IMG/VR virus record: IMGVR_UViG_3300021957_000349
Span: 1 to 22,274 of that record
From: a virus
Direction: 5' to 3' (one strand)
Length of the DNA stretch: 22,274 bases
Shown: piece after piece, positions 14,744 to 22,258 of the stretch
Position numbering within the stretch: position 1 is the first letter of the stretch
Layout of the letters: every line of letters begins with the position of its first letter
The notes under the pieces: generated by a model
The model's database searches: none
The model's input: only the letters and a program-made list of their open reading frames with translations
Told to the model about the DNA's origin: nothing
Program-made: the position numbers and the translations under genes

Positions 14744-15450
14744 TAAAATTTCTTTTCGAACATAAATTTTATGTTTCCATTGGTTGTGTCTGGATTTTCT
14801 AATATATCATATGAACCGTCGGGTTGTTTGTTTTTTTCTACAAATTGAATATCATGCCATAATAAATCTAAACCAATTTTTTTACAAGCAAATCCAAAGT
14901 CATAAAAATAATCATAGTGATTAACACTTAGTCTATTCCAACAAGGTATTTGTGTATCTCTAAAGCTATAGAAAAATTTACAGCCTGGTTTCATTGCTCG
15001 TTTGTATTCAATAAAGTAAGACTGTAAACAAGGTATGTCTAAATCGTTTGGATACAAAGTTGCCCATAAGTCTGATCTATTGTTCATCACAACAAAATTG
15101 TTAAATTTGTCAGGATAAAGGTTACCAATATCACTTCTATCATTTACAATAACAGCATTAGGATAAAATGTTTTTACCACTGGATGTGTTTCTATTACAG
15201 TTAGGTCTGATACAATGTCTTCAACATAATAGCCTGCACTTCCAAAATAACATGTAGGTCCAGGTTGCAGGTTTTCAATTATGTGTTTGTCATACTCGTC
15301 GATATAAACTTTTGTTGAACTTTTACGACTTTTAAGCCAAAATTCATGCTTCAATCGACCGATTCGGTAACGTATATAATTGTGTTTGTTACTTAATGTG
15401 TTATCAGTATGGGCCATTTCATAATCAGAAAAATTTTCAATCAACTTCAT
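14743..15450 (-). CDS. Unrecognised protein, possibly Rossmann-like (235 aa)
   Basis: A 235-residue protein. The stretch PGPTCYFGSAGYYVEDIVSDLTVIETHPVV (about 63-92) resembles a methyltransferase-like loop and acidic strand end, followed by NNFVVMNNRSDLW and PGCKFFYSFRD at the expected places. The canonical GxGxG is absent, so a SAM-dependent or degenerate enzyme is only a possibility. The C-terminus is rich in aromatic and charged residues. It is joined by a 4-base ATGA overlap upstream and one base downstream, so it is co-translated with the two neighbouring unknowns. Confidence 0.55.
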   Translation of the reverse strand: MKLIENFSDYEMAHTDNTLSNKHNYIRYRIGRLKHEFWLKSRKSSTKVYIDEYDKHIIENLQPGPTCYFGSAGYYVEDIVSDLTVIETHPVVKTFYPNAVIVNDRSDIGNLYPDKFNNFVVMNNRSDLWATLYPNDLDIPCLQSYFIEYKRAMKPGCKFFYSFRDTQIPCWNRLSVNHYDYFYDFGFACKKIGLDLLWHDIQFVEKNKQPDGSYDILENPDTTNGNIKFMFEKKF

Positions 15451-15971
15451 TTAATCTTCCTAATGTAAAAATGTCGGTCTGGACAACTCCAGGTAAAGTG
15501 TTTACCAAGATCTATATAATCTCGACTCATATCAACTATTACACAATTTTGTAACTCATGTTGTAACCAATATGTAATTGCTTGTTGAAAATCTTCAGGT
15601 ACATTATAATGTAGTCTTTGATTGTTGATGTTTAAATAATGCCTGTTTAAACAAAAATATAGATGGCTGCAATTATTCAGCCAATTTTGTATTTGTTCAA
15701 TGATACCTGTTAAAGGGTATCTTCCATATCCTTGATGAGTAACTAATATCAAATCACTGTCAGTGATATTATCAACTGTTGGAATATCTAAATCAAGTAA
15801 AACTTCTTCTATATGATATACTCTACAAAAACCATTAAGTTTTACAAAATCTTCTATTTGTTGTAATCGACGCAATTTGTATTTGCCATCATAAAATCTA
15901 TCTTGAATTCGTTTAAAATTTTTAGCCCATTTATAAAGATTATTAGAATTTACTATCTCAATATTCTTCAT
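15447..15971 (-). CDS. Unrecognised protein (174 aa)
   Basis: A 174-residue protein with no recognised motif. It begins MKNIEIVNSNNLYKWAKNFKR; strands include FCRVYHIEEVLLDL, SDLILVTHQGYGRYPLTGI, LYFCLNRHYL and NCVIVDMSRDYIDLG. The alternating strand-helix order suggests an alpha/beta fold, and VTHQGYGRYP could form a loop, but no enzyme class can be assigned. It is the first of three overlapping unknowns between the acidic protein and uvsY, and may function with the 235-aa protein after it. Confidence 0.6.
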   Translation of the reverse strand: MKNIEIVNSNNLYKWAKNFKRIQDRFYDGKYKLRRLQQIEDFVKLNGFCRVYHIEEVLLDLDIPTVDNITDSDLILVTHQGYGRYPLTGIIEQIQNWLNNCSHLYFCLNRHYLNINNQRLHYNVPEDFQQAITYWLQHELQNCVIVDMSRDYIDLGKHFTWSCPDRHFYIRKIK

Positions 15972-15980
15972 CTTACTGTC

Positions 15981-16259
15981 TTAATAATCATCATAGTTAA
16001 ATTCGCCATCGTCGTTATACTGATTTAACAGTTCATCTTCTTCCTCTTCTTCAAAATCATCTTCTTCTGCTTCTCCAAGATAATTAGCAACAGCAAGTTT
16101 TATCGCACCATCAAATTTAAATGCTTCTCTTAATTCTTCAGCACTATGTTGTCCTATTAAAGCTTCAACAACATGATCAGCAGCTTCTCTAATGTCATCT
16201 GTATCGTGAATAAATTGGCGTGTTTGTTTCCATACCAAAGCGGCTATTTCTAATGACAA
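15981..16259 (-). CDS. Small protein with a strongly acidic tail (92 aa)
   Basis: The N-terminal 60 residues are helical (LEIAALVWKQTRQFIHDTDDIREAADHVVEALIG). The remainder is almost wholly acidic, with EEDDFEEEEEDELL and a final DDGEFNYDDY. Acidic tails occur on phage single-strand-binding partners and DNA mimics; here the role is unknown. The start is TTG at 16259, supported by TAGGAGA eight bases upstream. A TATTAT -10-like element at 16294-16299, overlapping the stop codon of the radical SAM gene, might give it its own transcription, but no -35 is seen. Confidence 0.65.
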   Translation of the reverse strand: MSLEIAALVWKQTRQFIHDTDDIREAADHVVEALIGQHSAEELREAFKFDGAIKLAVANYLGEAEEDDFEEEEEDELLNQYNDDGEFNYDDY

Positions 16260-16291
16260 TTTTTGTCTCCTATTCTGTTTGTTCAGTCTAC

Positions 16292-17731
16292 TTATAATAT
16301 ACTAGTTAGCTCTTTATACGTCTGTTTGAAATCTTGTTGTCTTATTTTATCAGTGACAGTCAAAAAGTTAATCATATCTGTAGTATCTATTGGCATACTT
16401 GAACTATTCATTAATGCTATAATTGGTTCTATTATCTTTTGAAATTCATTATCCTGAATGTTCAATAATTTATCAGTTATATATTGCTTTTGCGTTTTGT
16501 TAAACAATAAAATGTTTAGACGTTTAGGATAATGCAACACGTTAAACAATACTGGTAGTCCTTGGTCTCTACAGAACTTAAATAATGTGTATGTGTCGAG
16601 TATATTAAGTGTTGTTATTGTACTCCATACATTCAAATTTAGAACTGTGTCTGTTGATTTTTTATATTTTTCAATTGTATCTACTATTGTTTTCCAACTC
16701 ACTCCATATCTTTCATACTCAAACTTTTTCCCTGTGTTATCTATGCTAAAACTTAACTCAACTTCTTTGAAATGACTCCATAACGGCATTAAATTTGATG
16801 CAAATGTTGTAGCATTGGTATTGTAATGTAGCGATATATAACTGCTTCTTTGTTTGTTTACAAAGTATTGTAGCAGGGTAGAGTGTGTCTTGTCAAGTAA
16901 AGGTTCGCCTCCTGAAAAATTTAGGTGCAATAAATCACTAGTAATGTGTTCAAGATCTTTCCAAATTTTTGAACCGTTGACATCAGTCCATTCATTCTTC
17001 AGCAGTTCTACCGATGAAAACTGCGGATAGGATTCTTTATGTTGAGAGACTTCATTTGCCCATTTACTACTAAGGGCAGGTCCACACATTCGACATTTTA
17101 GATTGCATGTTTTGTTAATTTTAATATCTAAACCAATTAGGTTACGACTTTTTGTATTGTTGTAGTCTATATCAAAAATTTTATCTCTGTAAACAAATGC
17201 ATCATTCTGTCTCTGACTTTTAGCACCGTGTTCTTCATTTTTCCAACAACTTGCACAAGCTGTTGGTTTCTTGCCTTCTAAGAACTGTTGTCTCAAATCA
17301 GTAAAATCTATATCCTTAACCGATACTGTTTTAACATTTGGATAGTTATCTTCTTTATACCTACAACAAGGAGCTAAATTACCTTCATTTCTAATTTCTA
17401 GCATTATCCATGGATTTACACAGATGGTTTCTGGAATATCAAAATTTGTAGGATTTACAACAGTTTCATTGCCTTCATATTCAATATGCACAAAACATTC
17501 ATCAATATCAAGATGATTTAAGATACGGTTAAGATAGTTATAAAACGGCTTTGTGTTGATGGCAGGGACCGAATCCACAAACACTATGCGTTGGTTAGGT
17601 TCGTAGTATTCTCTCTTGTATTTTACAAGTTCGCGGTACAGTTGATTTATGGGTTGTTCTAGAAAATATTTTACTTTTTCTATATATAAAACGTCAAACT
17701 GAGATAAATTGTCATTCTGTTGGTTGCTCAT
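16292..17731 (-). CDS. Radical SAM enzyme with N-terminal cysteine-rich twitch-like domain
   Basis: A 479-residue protein. The radical SAM cluster motif CNLKCRMC (C209, C213, C216, the CX3CX2C triad) precedes LHLNFSGGEPLLDKTH (about 269-284), the GGEP motif that binds S-adenosylmethionine. Upstream of it, C104, CC at 122-123, C159 and C162 (PCCRYK..CASCW) look like ligands of an extra iron-sulfur cluster, as in twitch or SPASM domains but at the N-terminus. Family knowledge gives a 5'-deoxyadenosyl radical reaction; the substrate is unknown. The gene begins inside the last 20 bases of uvsX (ATG at 17731), so it is translationally tied to the recombinase. No cysteine of the essential triad is missing. 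Confidence 0.8.
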   Translation of the reverse strand: MSNQQNDNLSQFDVLYIEKVKYFLEQPINQLYRELVKYKREYYEPNQRIVFVDSVPAINTKPFYNYLNRILNHLDIDECFVHIEYEGNETVVNPTNFDIPETICVNPWIMLEIRNEGNLAPCCRYKEDNYPNVKTVSVKDIDFTDLRQQFLEGKKPTACASCWKNEEHGAKSQRQNDAFVYRDKIFDIDYNNTKSRNLIGLDIKINKTCNLKCRMCGPALSSKWANEVSQHKESYPQFSSVELLKNEWTDVNGSKIWKDLEHITSDLLHLNFSGGEPLLDKTHSTLLQYFVNKQRSSYISLHYNTNATTFASNLMPLWSHFKEVELSFSIDNTGKKFEYERYGVSWKTIVDTIEKYKKSTDTVLNLNVWSTITTLNILDTYTLFKFCRDQGLPVLFNVLHYPKRLNILLFNKTQKQYITDKLLNIQDNEFQKIIEPIIALMNSSSMPIDTTDMINFLTVTDKIRQQDFKQTYKELTSIL

Positions 17732-18794
17732 CTAATTCTTCTACTACTACTTCTTCAGGAATACTTAGCTCTTGTTCCATTTTGTTGAAGTCTAGCATAA
17801 CCTTGTCTAAGCAACCATCTTCGTTGCGTTCCCAAGCCTTACGGAACTGTAGTATCTCTTGATTGTCGCTAGTTAGGAAACGTAATCTGTTTCCTTGCTT
17901 GGTTAACAAGCCTGTTGCTTCTGCTAAATCTACAAGTCCGCTATATGGATTCATACCTGTTTCATATGGAATCTTAACTTGTACTGATTCAAATGGTTTT
18001 GCATATCTAGTTTTCATAACCTTACATGCGGCACGTATGCCTTTAACTTGTGATATCTTGTTGCCATCTTCGTCTTCTTTTAGTTTTAGTTTACGCATTG
18101 CAACAACAATACTTGATGCATAGATAAAGCCCTGCCCACCACTAATTTTATCATCAGGGTCAAACATATCCTGTGATGCATAGGTATGATTGGTACATAC
18201 CATACCAACGTTGTAACTACCAAACATGTTTACAGTATTTCTTACGAGTGCAGTTAGTGCTTTTGGTTTTCTACCCAAGTCACCTTTTAAATCTCCACTA
18301 TCAAACTGGTTAATATCTGTTGGTGTTAGCAACATACCTAAACTGTCAATCACAAACAATACCTTAGGACGTTCTCCATCTGGCAATGCCTTATAGTCTT
18401 TCATAAATGTACTAACTGTTTTTGCTACATCGTCGATCATGCTCATGCTAAGTTTTAATAACTTGCTTTCATCTGTGTCTACACCAAGTGCATGTAACCA
18501 CGATTCATCAAGTGCATTCTCACTATCAATTAAAACAACAAAAATACCTTGAGCTTGTGCGGCTTTGACAATATTTCCACTTGCAAAATAACTTTTACCT
18601 GCACCAGACTCTCCTGCAAATACTGTAACTTTTCCTAGTGGAACACCTTTGTGGAAATCGCCACTTATCAAATAGTTAAGTGCATAGTTGCCTGTTGAAA
18701 TCCAGTCTGTTGGGTCGTTAAAGCCAATAGACAATCCGTCAATGCTTTTTGTAATATCCTTACGAAACTTGCTTACATCAAATGGTTTACCCAA
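17712..18794 (-). CDS. uvsX: UvsX RecA-like recombinase
   Basis: A 360-residue RecA/UvsX-type strand-exchange ATPase. Walker A is GESGAGKS (61-68), a catalytic glutamate lies in the VVLIDSENALD region (about 86-96), and Walker B is KVLFVIDS (144-151). A loop 2-type segment, CTNHTYASQDMFDPDDKISGGQG, follows. UvsX forms filaments on gp32-covered DNA with UvsY and drives recombination-dependent replication. The start is TTG at 18794: a TAGGAGA site lies at proper spacing and no ATG is near. A TTGCCC-N16-TACAAT promoter-like pair just upstream suggests separate transcription after the gp32 terminator. The last 20 bases overlap the radical SAM gene. Confidence 0.95.
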   Translation of the reverse strand: MGKPFDVSKFRKDITKSIDGLSIGFNDPTDWISTGNYALNYLISGDFHKGVPLGKVTVFAGESGAGKSYFASGNIVKAAQAQGIFVVLIDSENALDESWLHALGVDTDESKLLKLSMSMIDDVAKTVSTFMKDYKALPDGERPKVLFVIDSLGMLLTPTDINQFDSGDLKGDLGRKPKALTALVRNTVNMFGSYNVGMVCTNHTYASQDMFDPDDKISGGQGFIYASSIVVAMRKLKLKEDEDGNKISQVKGIRAACKVMKTRYAKPFESVQVKIPYETGMNPYSGLVDLAEATGLLTKQGNRLRFLTSDNQEILQFRKAWERNEDGCLDKVMLDFNKMEQELSIPEEVVVEELDEQPTE

Positions 18795-18821
18795 TGTCTT
18801 CTCCTATCTAAAATTTTACTT

Positions 18822-18849
18822 ATTGTAACATGAAAAAGAATGAGGGCAA
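18822..18849 (-). promoter_or_regulatory. Possible uvsX promoter overlapping the gp32 terminator arm
   Basis: On the minus strand TTGCCC (18849-18844), itself inside the 3' arm of the terminator, is followed 16 bases later by TACAAT (18827-18822). The -10 matches consensus in 5 of 6 positions. The spacing is the same 16 bases as in the three stronger promoters of the window. Predicted start is near 18815, about 20 bases before uvsX. Confidence 0.4.
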
Positions 18850-18874
18850 GGAGAAAGGAAAAAACCTTGCCCTC
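18842..18874 (-). terminator. Terminator after gp32
   Basis: A perfect 10-bp stem, GAGGGCAAGG pairing with CCTTGCCCTC, surrounds a 13-base loop. On the minus strand it is followed by ATTCTTTTTC. It lies 9 bases past the gp32 stop codon, so gp32, needed in large amounts, can be expressed separately from uvsX. The stem shares its GGGCAA core with the hairpin at 507-535. Confidence 0.75.
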
Positions 18875-18882
18875 CTTTGCCG

Positions 18883-19914
18883 TTAAGATGAAGACTGTCT
18901 GCTACGAATCATAGCAAGTATATCTTCGGCTTTCTGTCCACTACCAGAAGGGGAAGCTGGTGTTTGGACTGGTGCAGTTGGAGTTGCACCCATCTCTTCA
19001 GGTGTAGCAACCGGAGCAGGAGCCACTGTTTCTGCTACCGGGGTTGGTGCTGGTGCACTAACCTCTACAGGTTGTACTGTTGCTGATGCAGCCGCCGCCA
19101 TTGCTGGAGCTGTTGCTGATCCTTCAGGCTTTTGCATACCTGCTGGACGAAAGTATGACCCCCAACGATCAATATCATATGCCTGGCCATCTACTGATGC
19201 TTCAAACATTTCTTTCATCACTTTTAGTTCTTCTTCACCTGGACGTTTAGGTAGGAAGTCACCTAAATTATATAAACCTTGTGAGTCAATAGCAGTGGCT
19301 TCTGCTTCAGTTAATGCAGTTTCTTTCCTTGCCCATTTACTTGTGCTATAGTCAGCATAACCACCTTTAGAAGTTTTGCTTACTCTAAAGTCTAAACCTC
19401 TTGCATAATCTGTAGGTAGTTCCTCTAATTCAGGATCCATCAATGCACTTTTAATAATTTGGAATATCTGTGGTCCAATTATGAAACGTCTGATAGACTT
19501 ATCTGACTTGTCATCTGCTATAGGATTTTCTCTTACAAATCCTTGCATAATATAACTACGTTTCTTCCAGTACTTACGACCCATGTCTTCTAGTGATTTA
19601 TCTTTAAACCAAGGACGTACTTCTGTTAGGATTGGACAAGTATCGCCCCACATTTCAACACAAGGAACCTGTACTTGAACACTCTTACTGTCCATCTGTC
19701 CTTTAATTCCATTGAATGGGAGTTTGATCATTGCACGTTCAATCCAAAAGAACGTGTTGGAATTGTCTGCATCAGGAAGGAAACGTAGAGTTGCACTATC
19801 GCCTTCGTTCATATTCCAATGTGGGTAAATTGCGTTATCGCCGCCGCTTGTTTGGTTGCCTTGCTTGTTATCTGCCGCTGCAAGGCGAGCTCTTATTTCT
19901 GCTAATGAAGCCAT
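18883..19914 (-). CDS. 32: gp32-type single-stranded DNA-binding protein
   Basis: A 343-residue T4-like single-strand DNA-binding protein. The basic N-terminal LAEIRARLA segment corresponds to the cooperativity region. The core contains the conserved TLRFLPDADNSNTFFW, PCVEMWGDTCPI and KYWKKRSYIMQGFV stretches. Residues about 270-325 form a long Ala/Pro-rich linker, and the protein closes with a short conserved AEDILAMIRSRQ tail rather than a long acidic tail. Only two cysteines (C85, C93) and one histidine (H32) are present, so a T4-like Cys3-His zinc site cannot be formed. A TAGGAGA site precedes the ATG and a small ORF precedes the gene. It protects single-stranded DNA and organises replication and recombination. 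Confidence 0.93.
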   Translation of the reverse strand: MASLAEIRARLAAADNKQGNQTSGGDNAIYPHWNMNEGDSATLRFLPDADNSNTFFWIERAMIKLPFNGIKGQMDSKSVQVQVPCVEMWGDTCPILTEVRPWFKDKSLEDMGRKYWKKRSYIMQGFVRENPIADDKSDKSIRRFIIGPQIFQIIKSALMDPELEELPTDYARGLDFRVSKTSKGGYADYSTSKWARKETALTEAEATAIDSQGLYNLGDFLPKRPGEEELKVMKEMFEASVDGQAYDIDRWGSYFRPAGMQKPEGSATAPAMAAAASATVQPVEVSAPAPTPVAETVAPAPVATPEEMGATPTAPVQTPASPSGSGQKAEDILAMIRSRQSSS

Positions 19915-19923
19915 TTTCTTCTC

Positions 19924-20064
19924 CTATTGCCTACGAGTAGCAACTACTACTCTATCATTTGCCTGTTTATGTTTGTCAACAAATAATGCAACTACATTAC
20001 TTGCACTTTTATTTAGCACAGTAATATCTAAAGGTGAGTTTTTATCTGTGAAAAAGTTAAACAT
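19924..20064 (-). CDS. 46-residue small ORF between promoter and gp32
   Basis: An ORF of 46 codons, MFNFFTDKNSPLDITVLNKS at the start and VVVATRRQ at the end, predicted positively charged. Its ATG at 20064 begins 6 bases after the -10 hexamer of the promoter at 20070-20097, so translation may begin at the very 5' end of a leaderless mRNA. Its stop codon TAG forms part of the TAGGAGA ribosome binding site of gp32, so terminating ribosomes would lie on the gp32 initiation region. It could be a regulatory leader peptide or a real small protein; no homology recognised. Confidence 0.55.
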   Translation of the reverse strand: MFNFFTDKNSPLDITVLNKSASNVVALFVDKHKQANDRVVVATRRQ

Positions 20065-20069
20065 GACTA

Positions 20070-20097
20070 ATAATAGCACATGCACAGGAATAGTCAA
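20070..20097 (-). promoter_or_regulatory. Sigma70-like promoter of the gp32 transcript
   Basis: TTGACT (20097-20092) and TATTAT (20075-20070) are 16 bases apart on the minus strand, matching the promoter at 2151-2178 in both hexamers. The predicted start is at or next to the ATG of the 46-aa ORF. Confidence 0.65.
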
Positions 20098-20115
20098 AGA
20101 TTTTGGTTGAGTTTG

Positions 20116-22245
20116 TTAACCTTTTGCGAGGTAAAGAATTCTTTCAAGCATTGGATCACGTTCTGCTTTGAGTGCTTCTTTGCCAGTGTCGATATCTTGT
20201 ATTTCTGTCGTCACATGCTTCTTTTCAACAACCTGTCCACTAAGCCTACGCATATCTGACATTTGAGCATCTTCTATTATACCACCTAATGCTTTGATTC
20301 CTTTTTCGGCGAATTGTATAACCTCAGCTGGTTCTGCGTCGACTAAATCTCTGGCCATTTTATACACGTCTAATGTTACATCGTCGGCATTTGCATGCAT
20401 GTCCTTAAAGTAGTCGCCCATTTCATCTAAGATATGATCATTGTCGGTAAAGTCATTTGTAGACGCTTGGTCGTATAAGTGATTAAGGTCGCTAATCAAT
20501 TCTCTTTTAAGTTCATCTGCACTCATGTAGTCGGTATCGTCTTCAGTCATGTCTTCGGAATCCAAATCGTCCTGGGCCATCATGTCAACTGGTTTTTCGT
20601 TGTCAGTTCCATCTTGGTCGTTTGGATTGACAAAACTGTCCATGCCCTCATATTGAGGTGCAACTCTATCCATATAGTCAATCCGTACCCATTCAGCCAG
20701 ATCATATTCTTCATGTAGTGCATCATAGTCTTCTTCAGCAACTGGTGTACCGTCGGTATACTTTATGCCATCTTCAAGAACAAAAATTAAATCATCAAAG
20801 TCCTGCATATCATATTCGATAGTGTCTTGGTCTATTTCTTTGCCTTTGAAAATAATTTTATCGCTGTAGCCTTCTTCAATGTCTGAACCACCAGCAGTTT
20901 TCACTACATCTTGTCCGCCCATGCCCATTTCTAAACTGCGTTGCTTGCCTGCGGCTGCATTGGCCTGTCCTTGTTCATATCCACTTGCTGGTTCTTCTTG
21001 TGTAGGTGATTCACTTACGTTAACATCTATGTCAACACCAAGTTCCTGAGCACGTGCCTTTACTAATTCTCTACAATCTGCATCTGGATCTTTGTCTGCT
21101 AGTTCACCAATGTCATCAAACAAACTGTCATCGCCAATCAAGTCATAAAGTTGTTCTGAAGCATACTCGCCATCAGGTCCACATGGTAGAGGCTTTGACA
21201 TAAGCTCTTGTAGCCTTGCCATGTCTTCTGCAGTTTCTGGCAATGCCCATGTACCTTCCATTATTTGGTCGGTCCAGTTTTCAAATTGGTTTGCTTCTTT
21301 CATTGTGCTTTCCTTTATTTTTGCTAGTATAGGCAATGCTTCTTCGATACGGCTATCAACTGCACTGTTTACAAATACTTCTCTTACACTTTCGATTGTT
21401 TCGTCTAATTCTGTTGCTACTGCTGGATCATATGTGGCAAATATTTCTTTGTATCCACGTTTGCCAATCATCTTCTTGGCTTTGCGTTTTAGATCTGCAT
21501 AATGCTTTACTGCATCTTCTACTATGCCCAATGCTTGTTCGTTTTGTGCAAATGCATTACTGCGACTTGCTCTTACAAACTTTCCTAGTGTTTTTATTTC
21601 ATTTATGGTTTCGCTAATGTACTGTCCAAATGCATCATATGGTGTACCGCCTTCGCTTACGTGACGTGCCATTGCTTTAGCACCAGCAATACTTTCAAAA
21701 GGCATGCGAAATCTTTCACCTTGTGCATTTTCAACAAATAGTGCCGCAATGTTTCTGAAGCGTTGCTCACCTTCACCAATAGCTCGTGAATGTTGTATCA
21801 CTACTTTTGCTTTGCCTGGCTGGTTGCTATAGCTCTTGCTTTTACCTTGAGCTTTCCATGCTTCCATAATAAGGCTTTCGCTTATGTCTGCCATGCTGGC
21901 CATTTGATACTTCAGTTTGTTCATGTTGTTCAAACTGAATGTAAGCAGGTTGCGTTTTGCAGTTTGTCTAAGCATTGCAAGAAAATCATACCAGTCACCT
22001 TTATCGCCAGGATCCATACCTTTGCCTAAGTTGTCACCATAGTAGACTTCTAAGTCATTGTCTCCATTTATTAATACTACAACTGTTCCGTATTCATTTC
22101 CGTTAACAGAAAAATTGAAACTAAACAAATCCGCTTCTCTCGGATTTACTGTAGGTTTACCCATTGAATCCAAGCTCTTAGGATCTAAGTCTCTAGTAAC
22201 TAACAAATCATAAATTTGTTGTGATGCTGTGTTTTCTTGTGCCAT
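20116..22245 (-). CDS. Large protein of unknown function, possibly virion-associated (709 aa)
   Basis: A 709-residue soluble protein. The first 120 residues look like an alpha/beta domain (FNFSVNGNEYGTVVVLINGDNDLEVYYGD). Residues about 180-340 are helical and basic (LKRKAKKMIGKRGYKEIFATYD), with GEGEQRFRNIAALFVENAQGERFRMP strand-like. The second half (about 380-660) is strongly acidic with low-complexity Asp/Glu-rich tracts (DDLDSEDMTEDDTDY). No membrane segments, catalytic triads or P-loops were found. Long mixed basic/acidic proteins of this sort are often internal or scaffold-associated in T4-like phages, but that is inference. The ATG follows an AATAAATA element at 22258-22251 by 5 bases and lacks a strong ribosome binding site. 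It ends 18 bases before the gp32 promoter. Confidence 0.65.
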   Translation of the reverse strand: MAQENTASQQIYDLLVTRDLDPKSLDSMGKPTVNPREADLFSFNFSVNGNEYGTVVVLINGDNDLEVYYGDNLGKGMDPGDKGDWYDFLAMLRQTAKRNLLTFSLNNMNKLKYQMASMADISESLIMEAWKAQGKSKSYSNQPGKAKVVIQHSRAIGEGEQRFRNIAALFVENAQGERFRMPFESIAGAKAMARHVSEGGTPYDAFGQYISETINEIKTLGKFVRASRSNAFAQNEQALGIVEDAVKHYADLKRKAKKMIGKRGYKEIFATYDPAVATELDETIESVREVFVNSAVDSRIEEALPILAKIKESTMKEANQFENWTDQIMEGTWALPETAEDMARLQELMSKPLPCGPDGEYASEQLYDLIGDDSLFDDIGELADKDPDADCRELVKARAQELGVDIDVNVSESPTQEEPASGYEQGQANAAAGKQRSLEMGMGGQDVVKTAGGSDIEEGYSDKIIFKGKEIDQDTIEYDMQDFDDLIFVLEDGIKYTDGTPVAEEDYDALHEEYDLAEWVRIDYMDRVAPQYEGMDSFVNPNDQDGTDNEKPVDMMAQDDLDSEDMTEDDTDYMSADELKRELISDLNHLYDQASTNDFTDNDHILDEMGDYFKDMHANADDVTLDVYKMARDLVDAEPAEVIQFAEKGIKALGGIIEDAQMSDMRRLSGQVVEKKHVTTEIQDIDTGKEALKAERDPMLERILYLAKG

Positions 22246-22250
22246 GTACG

Positions 22251-22258
22251 TATTTATT
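22251..22258 (-). promoter_or_regulatory. Possible late promoter of the 709-aa gene (AATAAATA)
   Basis: The minus strand has AATAAATA, one base different from the T4 late box TATAAATA. It lies just 5 bases before the start codon, which would give a leaderless or nearly leaderless late message. Chance in AT-rich sequence is possible, so this is a weak call. Confidence 0.3.
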
